Source of the DNA: Candidatus Melainabacteria bacterium
Lineage (GTDB): Bacteria > Cyanobacteriota > Vampirovibrionia > Obscuribacterales > Obscuribacteraceae
Reading direction: 5' to 3'
Length of the DNA: 10,382 nucleotides
Assembly (NCBI GenBank): GCA_014380105.1
Contig: JACMKL010000586.1
Span: 1-10,382, forward strand
The position numbers were made by a program, and so were the translations under genes. This document shows, in pieces, positions 6,334 through 10,382 of the stretch (positions within the stretch are counted from its first letter, which is position 1; each line of letters starts with the position of its first letter). The notes beneath the pieces are model-generated. The model worked only from the letters and a program-made list of their open reading frames with translations, searched no databases and was not told the DNA's origin.

Positions 6334-7380
6334 ATGGACTTCGAACATTATATTCAGGCACTCGCTGAAGCGGTCATGAAGATCGCTGGTTCGGAAGAGT
6401 ATTCCATTCCCTTCTGGGCTGCGCTGCTCTGGCTGCTTCTGTTACTCAACCGACGTGCATCGCTCAAGTTAATCTGGAAAAAACTGCACATTTTCCAGGA
6501 TACAAATCTTGAGTCTGAGGCGTTTAAGAAGATAGACGTTCCATTACAAGCTTTGCTGCTGTTTCTAGCGTTTTTCCCGTTCTTGAAATTATTGCCAGGC
6601 GGCATTGATCATAAAATAACCCCGCTTATCACCTGCATTACAGCGTTTCTCGCCCTGCATGTTTTTGTCAGTGCCCTGGACCTGGCAATATTCGGCTGGT
6701 ATTTTACTCGTCGCCAAGAAGCAAATATTCCGTCGATTCTTCGTGTGGTGGTTCTTTCCACTATCTACATTGGGGTCGGACTGTTGCTACTCAATGCCAC
6801 GCTCGGAATCAATGTGATGCCGCTGTTGGCAACGTCGACTCTGATCACGGCTGTTTTTGGCTTTGCCCTGCAGGACACTCTCAAGAATTTGTTCGCCGGG
6901 CTCACCATGAGTTTCGAAAAGAGATTCAAACAAGGCGACTGGATCATGATAGGCACAGACCCCGTCACAGCCACTCTTGGACAAGTTATGGAAATTGGCT
7001 GGCGCTCAACCAAAGTCAGGCTGCGCGAGGATGATTTTGCCGTTATACCGAACACACAGTGCACAGCCCTCCAGCTTGTCAACTTGAGCAGTCCGCGCTC
7101 GACCCACCTGTTGAATGTGGATTTTCCGGTCAAGTTTGAGACCGACGTCGAGAAGCTGCGGAAAGTTCTTCTCAAGACGGTTAACGGCGTCGAGGGAGTC
7201 GTCAAAGAGCCGGCTGCCGAGCTACTCGCCGTTGGCATTAAACCCGACTATTTGCTCCTTAAATTACGCTTCTGGATTGAAGATCTCGATAAGCGTGACA
7301 CAATCCAGTCTCAGGTAGTTGAGCGCACTTTTAAAAGACTTACTGAAGATCAAGCGCTGCCGCCCGTTCCTGCCAAGTAA
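6334..7380 (+). CDS. Mechanosensitive ion channel, MscS family
   Basis: This gene encodes 348 residues from ATG 6334 and probably an inner-membrane channel that opens under membrane tension and relieves osmotic pressure. Hydrophobic segments lie at about 25-39, 69-88, 96-121, 135-158 and 162-180, giving about five helices. The last continues into the pore-helix signature: LLATSTLITAVFGFALQD, then LKNLFAGL and FEKRFKQGDWI (164-204). The cytoplasmic beta domain follows (GQVMEIGWRSTKVRL and the DFAVIPNT strand, 216-241), then an alpha/beta C-terminus. E. coli MscS has three transmembrane helices and 286 residues, so this is one of the longer relatives. The ribosome binding site is weak (GAGA 6326-6329). 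A start at 6280 would add 18 polar residues and overlap the proposed promoter. The ion selectivity cannot be read from sequence. Confidence 0.9.
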   Translation: MDFEHYIQALAEAVMKIAGSEEYSIPFWAALLWLLLLLNRRASLKLIWKKLHIFQDTNLESEAFKKIDVPLQALLLFLAFFPFLKLLPGGIDHKITPLITCITAFLALHVFVSALDLAIFGWYFTRRQEANIPSILRVVVLSTIYIGVGLLLLNATLGINVMPLLATSTLITAVFGFALQDTLKNLFAGLTMSFEKRFKQGDWIMIGTDPVTATLGQVMEIGWRSTKVRLREDDFAVIPNTQCTALQLVNLSSPRSTHLLNVDFPVKFETDVEKLRKVLLKTVNGVEGVVKEPAAELLAVGIKPDYLLLKLRFWIEDLDKRDTIQSQVVERTFKRLTEDQALPPVPAK

Positions 7381-7447
7381 GAATGATAAGATCTACTCTT
7401 CGTCAGGGTCCTAGTCTTAAGCGACAGCGTCGCTCATGAGGTAAGTC
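7381..7447 (+). promoter_or_regulatory. Spacer with a hairpin before the acyl-CoA dehydrogenase gene
   Basis: AGCGAC (7420-7425) and GTCGCT (7429-7434) form a 6-bp stem with a three-base loop, just before the ribosome binding site GAGG (7438-7441), which is six bases from GTG 7448. There is no T-run, so it is not a convincing terminator. It could affect translation of the next gene. Confidence 0.3.
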
Positions 7448-8575
7448 GTGAACACCTTCTTAAGTTCGTCCCAGGAAGCAGTCAGAGAACAATATTCGAA
7501 ATTTGCTGCTCAAGAAATTCAGCCTATTGCAGTGGATTTGGAGAAGGGAAAAACTTCTCTCAAAGAATTCTTGCAACGTCTTGGTCAAACAGGTTTTCTT
7601 GGACTGACTATCCCTAAAGAATACGGCGGAACAGGCGGTACTTTCTTAGACCAGATCTTGTTTATCGAAGCGGTAGGCGAGCATGAAGCCGGAGTTGCTT
7701 TTGCACTTTCCGCTCACATTCAAGTTGTCGAACTTCTAAAGCGTTATGGCTCCGATACGCAAAAGTCGCGCTACCTGCCACTTTTAGCACGCGGTGAAGC
7801 TATTGGGTCGCTCTGTCTCAACGAAGAAAAGGCCGGAAGCGATTTCTCTTCAGTCGAAACTGTTGTTAAGCCAGGCATCGATGGATACACATTGAGCGGT
7901 CAAAAAATCTGGGTGGTTAATGGCAAAATTGCGTCACTCTTGATCGTTTCAGCCAAAGACACTGAGACCGGTAAACTCACACTTTGGCTACTTGATTCCA
8001 GCAATCAAAGCGGACTGAAAATGAGTCCGGGAGTTAAAAAACTTGGACTGCGCTCAGCCAGTGTCGACCAATTCGAATTCCTCAACACAAGCCTGACCGA
8101 TGCAAATCTGTTAGAGGGTGACGGCAAAGAACAAATTGATTTTGCTCTCGACACTGCCAAAGTAGTCATGGCAGCCGCTGCCGTTGGACTAGTGCATGGC
8201 GCGACCAAGCTGGCAGTGGAACATGCCCGCACGCGCGAACAGTTTGGAAAAACAATTGGACATTTCCAGGGCATTCAATGGAAACTCGCTGATATCAGCA
8301 CCGACCATGCTGCTGCTCGCTTGATGACTTTGCGCGCTGCCTGGGCTTTTGATGAATCCAAGGAAGAATTCAGAAACTATGCTTCAATGGCTAAATTGAT
8401 AGCTAGCAAAACCGCTCGTTTTCAATCCGGCGAAGCCTTGCAAGTAATGGGTGCCGCAGGACTCAACGAAGATACTCCAATGGAGCGCTTCTACAGAGAT
8501 GCGAAAATGATGGAAATTTGCCAGGGCACTTCTGAAATGCAAAAAGTGATAATTGCAGACGAGCTCAAAGTTTAG
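7448..8575 (+). CDS. Acyl-CoA dehydrogenase family protein with Gln at the usual catalytic Glu
   Basis: This gene encodes 375 residues of an FAD-binding acyl-CoA dehydrogenase fold, close to the family norm of about 380. The start is GTG 7448, with GAGG six bases upstream. Landmarks are the N-terminal helical domain ending in PKEYGGTGG (56-64), the FAD/substrate strand LNEEKAGSDFSS (124-135), YTLSGQKIWVVNG (147-159), ARTREQFGK (260-268) followed by GHFQGIQWKLADI, and RFYRDAKMMEICQGTSEMQ (347-365). In medium- and short-chain enzymes the residue just before GT is the catalytic Glu (Glu376 of MCAD, as in IYEGT). Here it is Gln359 (CAG, 8522-8524). The alternative base of isovaleryl-CoA dehydrogenase (Glu254, in DLER) aligns with Ala237 in LDTAK. 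The fold is certain, but classical dehydrogenase activity is doubtful unless another base serves. The next gene follows after 25 bp. Confidence 0.9.
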   Translation: MNTFLSSSQEAVREQYSKFAAQEIQPIAVDLEKGKTSLKEFLQRLGQTGFLGLTIPKEYGGTGGTFLDQILFIEAVGEHEAGVAFALSAHIQVVELLKRYGSDTQKSRYLPLLARGEAIGSLCLNEEKAGSDFSSVETVVKPGIDGYTLSGQKIWVVNGKIASLLIVSAKDTETGKLTLWLLDSSNQSGLKMSPGVKKLGLRSASVDQFEFLNTSLTDANLLEGDGKEQIDFALDTAKVVMAAAAVGLVHGATKLAVEHARTREQFGKTIGHFQGIQWKLADISTDHAAARLMTLRAAWAFDESKEEFRNYASMAKLIASKTARFQSGEALQVMGAAGLNEDTPMERFYRDAKMMEICQGTSEMQKVIIADELKV

Positions 8576-8600
8576 GGCGAAACAGGCGAGAGGAGAGAGG

Positions 8601-9893
8601 ATGAATAGAATCCGCGCTGGCAGAAACTCTTTGTCCTCCACTGTCATTAAGGCGGCAGTATCAGCAGCGTTTGTGCTCAGCAGCTTTCAGCTGTCAGCAA
8701 ATGCTGATTCATATTCATCTGGTTTGCAATATTACCAAGCCAGGCAATTCACTGCCGCTTTAAATTGCTTCCAGTCTGCTCTCAGTGCTAATCCTTCAAA
8801 TTATAATGCCATATATTACAAGGCGCTCTGTCATCAACAACTGCGCCAAACGCCGGAGGCATTGGATTCGTATCGCGATCTGGCTTCTAGATTTCCGACT
8901 TCTGCACCCGGCAGACAGGCACTTCAAGTATTGAGAGTGTCAGATCCCACTTTCCTGCGCAATTTAATAAGTGGTGGCTCCCGCGGTGGCGCGTCTAACG
9001 TTGCTTCGGTGAGTTCTTCTTCAACGACGCGCTCTTATGGATCGAATAGCTCGGGCGGCAGTAGTGATTCTGAAGGCTTGCCTGCCCAGGAGCGGCTGCG
9101 TTATCGTAAGGCAGAAGGTAGCGTGCCTGTGCTTTATGTCCAGGGACAAATTAATAATGGCTCTGTTGAGTGGGTGTTCGATACTGGATGCGACCAAACT
9201 GTCATTGGTATGGATACTGCCGCACAAATTGGTATGCCAAGGCCTTCAGGTCCACCAACTGGTCGCTCGATGGGCGCAGGAAGCAAGATTAGTGAGCATT
9301 GGGCGGTCAATAGTAGCGTCAGAGTAGGCGGCATTGAACGTCGTAATTTCCCACTTCTAGTGGCGGACAGAAGTGGTGTTCCGCCGTTGCTTGGTCGTAA
9401 CTTTTACGCGCCGTATAATTATACGATCGACAATAATGAAGGCACCATTCATTTAGTCAAGAAAGTGAGTGGTACGCAGATCGCTTCGTCTGGCGGATCT
9501 AGAGGTAGTTCGAGCGGTGGTCAAAATGGTGTTCCATTCACACGCGGGCGCAGTGGTATCACTGTCAATGTAGAAGTTAATGGTCGTAGTATTCCGATGT
9601 TGTTTGACACAGGGGCTGGGAATTGTCTGTTTAGCAAAGCTCAGGTGGATAGACTGGGCATTCGTATTCCGGATGATGCGTTCGCAGAAGTAGGACACGG
9701 AGCTGGTGGTACTTTCCAGACAAAGATCTTTCCAGTCTCTCGCATGAGACTTGGTCCAATTGAAAAAAGTAATTTCAATATTGCTGTGACTGATCAACCT
9801 TTAGAAGAACCATTATTGGGTCAAACATTTTTTAGCGACTATCAAAGTTCAATTGACGATCAAAATAGCGTTATTCGCTTCGTTAGAAGATAA
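8601..9893 (+). CDS. Secreted TPR protein with two retropepsin-like aspartic protease domains
   Basis: This gene encodes 430 residues from ATG 8601, which has AGGAG (8591-8595) five bases upstream. A signal peptide (1-35) has a hydrophobic core at about 15-32 and a likely ANA-D cleavage. TPR-like helices follow (about 38-110: SSGLQYYQARQFTAALNCF, then YNAIYYKALCHQQLRQTPEALDSY). A Ser/Gly-rich linker spans about 124-160. The first protease domain (about 172-288) has WVFDTGCDQTVIG, with catalytic Asp194, a flap-like GRSMGAGS and PLLGRNF near its end. A second Ser/Gly linker spans about 289-311. The second domain (about 316-430) has MLFDTGAGNCLF, with Asp336, a flap-like GHGAGG and PLLGQTF. These are hallmarks of clan AA retropepsin-type proteases, which normally work as dimers of single domains. 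The two domains could pair within one chain. It is probably periplasmic or surface-exposed, with an unknown substrate. Confidence 0.9.
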   Translation: MNRIRAGRNSLSSTVIKAAVSAAFVLSSFQLSANADSYSSGLQYYQARQFTAALNCFQSALSANPSNYNAIYYKALCHQQLRQTPEALDSYRDLASRFPTSAPGRQALQVLRVSDPTFLRNLISGGSRGGASNVASVSSSSTTRSYGSNSSGGSSDSEGLPAQERLRYRKAEGSVPVLYVQGQINNGSVEWVFDTGCDQTVIGMDTAAQIGMPRPSGPPTGRSMGAGSKISEHWAVNSSVRVGGIERRNFPLLVADRSGVPPLLGRNFYAPYNYTIDNNEGTIHLVKKVSGTQIASSGGSRGSSSGGQNGVPFTRGRSGITVNVEVNGRSIPMLFDTGAGNCLFSKAQVDRLGIRIPDDAFAEVGHGAGGTFQTKIFPVSRMRLGPIEKSNFNIAVTDQPLEEPLLGQTFFSDYQSSIDDQNSVIRFVRR

Positions 9894-10382
9894 GTGATGG
9901 CGACACTTTCAGTCGTTATTATCGCCAAAAATGAAGAGCGCACAATCGTGCGCGTAATTAATGCCGTGCGTGATATTGCCGACGAAATTATACTTGTTGA
10001 TTCTGGATCCGAAGACAGAACAAAAGAAATCGCAGGGGAGCTTGGGGCAAAAGTCTCCCATCAGGACTGGCTTGGCTACGCTGCTCAGAAGAATTACGCA
10101 CTTGATCTTGCATCATCAGACTGGATTCTCAGTCTTGATGCTGATGAAATTATGACGCCGGGGGCGGTGGCGGAAGTTAGAGCTATTATTGCTGCCCCAA
10201 AAGAAGAAAAATTGGCAGGTTATCGTATTCCGCGTCTTCTCTTTATTGGTGAAAAACCTGTCCGTCATGGCGGTTTCTTCCCTGATGCGCAGCTGCGTTT
10301 AATCAAAAATGGGGCTGGAAAATTCCGCGAGAGAAAAGTGCATGAGCGCATTTTTGTCGATGGACCGGTTGGCGATTTGACC
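9894..10382 (+). CDS. Family 2 glycosyltransferase, 3'-partial (WaaE/KdtX-like)
   Basis: The frame is open from GTG 9894 or ATG 9897 to the right edge (about 162 codons) with no stop, so the gene is truncated by the window. It begins ATLSVVIIAKNEERTI, the typical GT-A fold start. IILVDSGSEDRTKEIA binds the nucleotide sugar, and LDADEIM (about 80 codons in) contains the metal-binding DxD. The block QDWLGYAAQKNYALDLA and the later FPDAQLRLIKNG and KVHERIFVDG are characteristic of the WaaE/KdtX branch, which adds sugars to lipopolysaccharide core or related glycans at the inner face of the inner membrane. Acceptor and sugar cannot be deduced. The start lies at most 3 bp after the previous stop, with AGAAG (9885-9889) as a modest ribosome binding site, so it is probably translated from the same transcript as the protease gene. 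Confidence 0.9.
   Translation, partial: MMATLSVVIIAKNEERTIVRVINAVRDIADEIILVDSGSEDRTKEIAGELGAKVSHQDWLGYAAQKNYALDLASSDWILSLDADEIMTPGAVAEVRAIIAAPKEEKLAGYRIPRLLFIGEKPVRHGGFFPDAQLRLIKNGAGKFRERKVHERIFVDGPVGDLT

Noticed and set aside
6765..7238. 157-codon open frame on the minus strand
   Set aside because: It lies wholly opposite the MscS-family gene, has a Ser/Arg-rich composition typical of antisense frames, and shows no motif.
8553..8600. Start of the protease gene at TTG 8553
   Set aside because: It lies within the end of the acyl-CoA dehydrogenase gene and would place 16 charged residues before the signal peptide. ATG 8601 has a strong ribosome binding site.
8601..9893. Retroviral or retroelement origin of the protease gene
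   Set aside because: The domains resemble retropepsins, but there is no reverse transcriptase, integrase or terminal repeat nearby. Bacterial clan AA proteases with this fold are known as ordinary cellular genes.

Overview
This is a 10.4 kb bacterial chromosomal window of moderate GC, densely coding on both strands. No tRNA, rRNA, insertion sequence or CRISPR array was seen. Strong Shine-Dalgarno sites, signal peptides and a WaaE/KdtX-like glycosyltransferase suggest a Gram-negative-type cell. A TPR protein with retropepsin domains, a short YD/RHS-like protein and a stand-alone HEAT protein recall Candidatus Obscuribacterales (Vampirovibrionia/Melainabacteria). That placement is a low-confidence guess from protein style, not a demonstrated assignment.

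Layout, left to right. (1) The 3' part of a QueC-like PP-loop ATPase gene enters from the left edge (1-809). A small YD-repeat-like hypothetical gene follows and ends at a clear Rho-independent terminator (about 1367-1392). (2) Two glycine cleavage genes, gcvT (1512-2618) and gcvH (2758-3141), are separated by a 139-bp leader that can form competing hairpins. No gcvP follows. (3) A 100-residue secreted protein with a very strong ribosome binding site (3289-3591) converges on a minus-strand gene for a single-pass membrane protein with TPR-like helices (3613-4227). Upstream of that, on the same strand, is a long HEAT-repeat gene (4387-6207). (4) Divergent from the HEAT gene is an MscS-family channel (6334-7380). 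(5) A tight plus-strand cluster follows: an acyl-CoA dehydrogenase homologue with Gln where the usual catalytic Glu sits (7448-8575), then a secreted TPR protein carrying two retropepsin-like domains in one chain (8601-9893), then a family 2 glycosyltransferase cut off by the right edge (9894-10382).

How the genes work together. GcvT and GcvH are partners in glycine cleavage: H carries the aminomethyl group on a lipoyl-lysine, and T transfers the one-carbon unit to tetrahydrofolate. The P protein and lipoamide dehydrogenase must be encoded elsewhere. The last three genes are spaced like an operon (25-bp and 0-3-bp gaps), but no shared pathway is evident. The most notable items are the single-chain double retropepsin, the Glu-to-Gln change in the acyl-CoA dehydrogenase, the QueC-like PP-loop gene, and the gcvT-gcvH leader. 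No clearly new multi-gene system is proven here.
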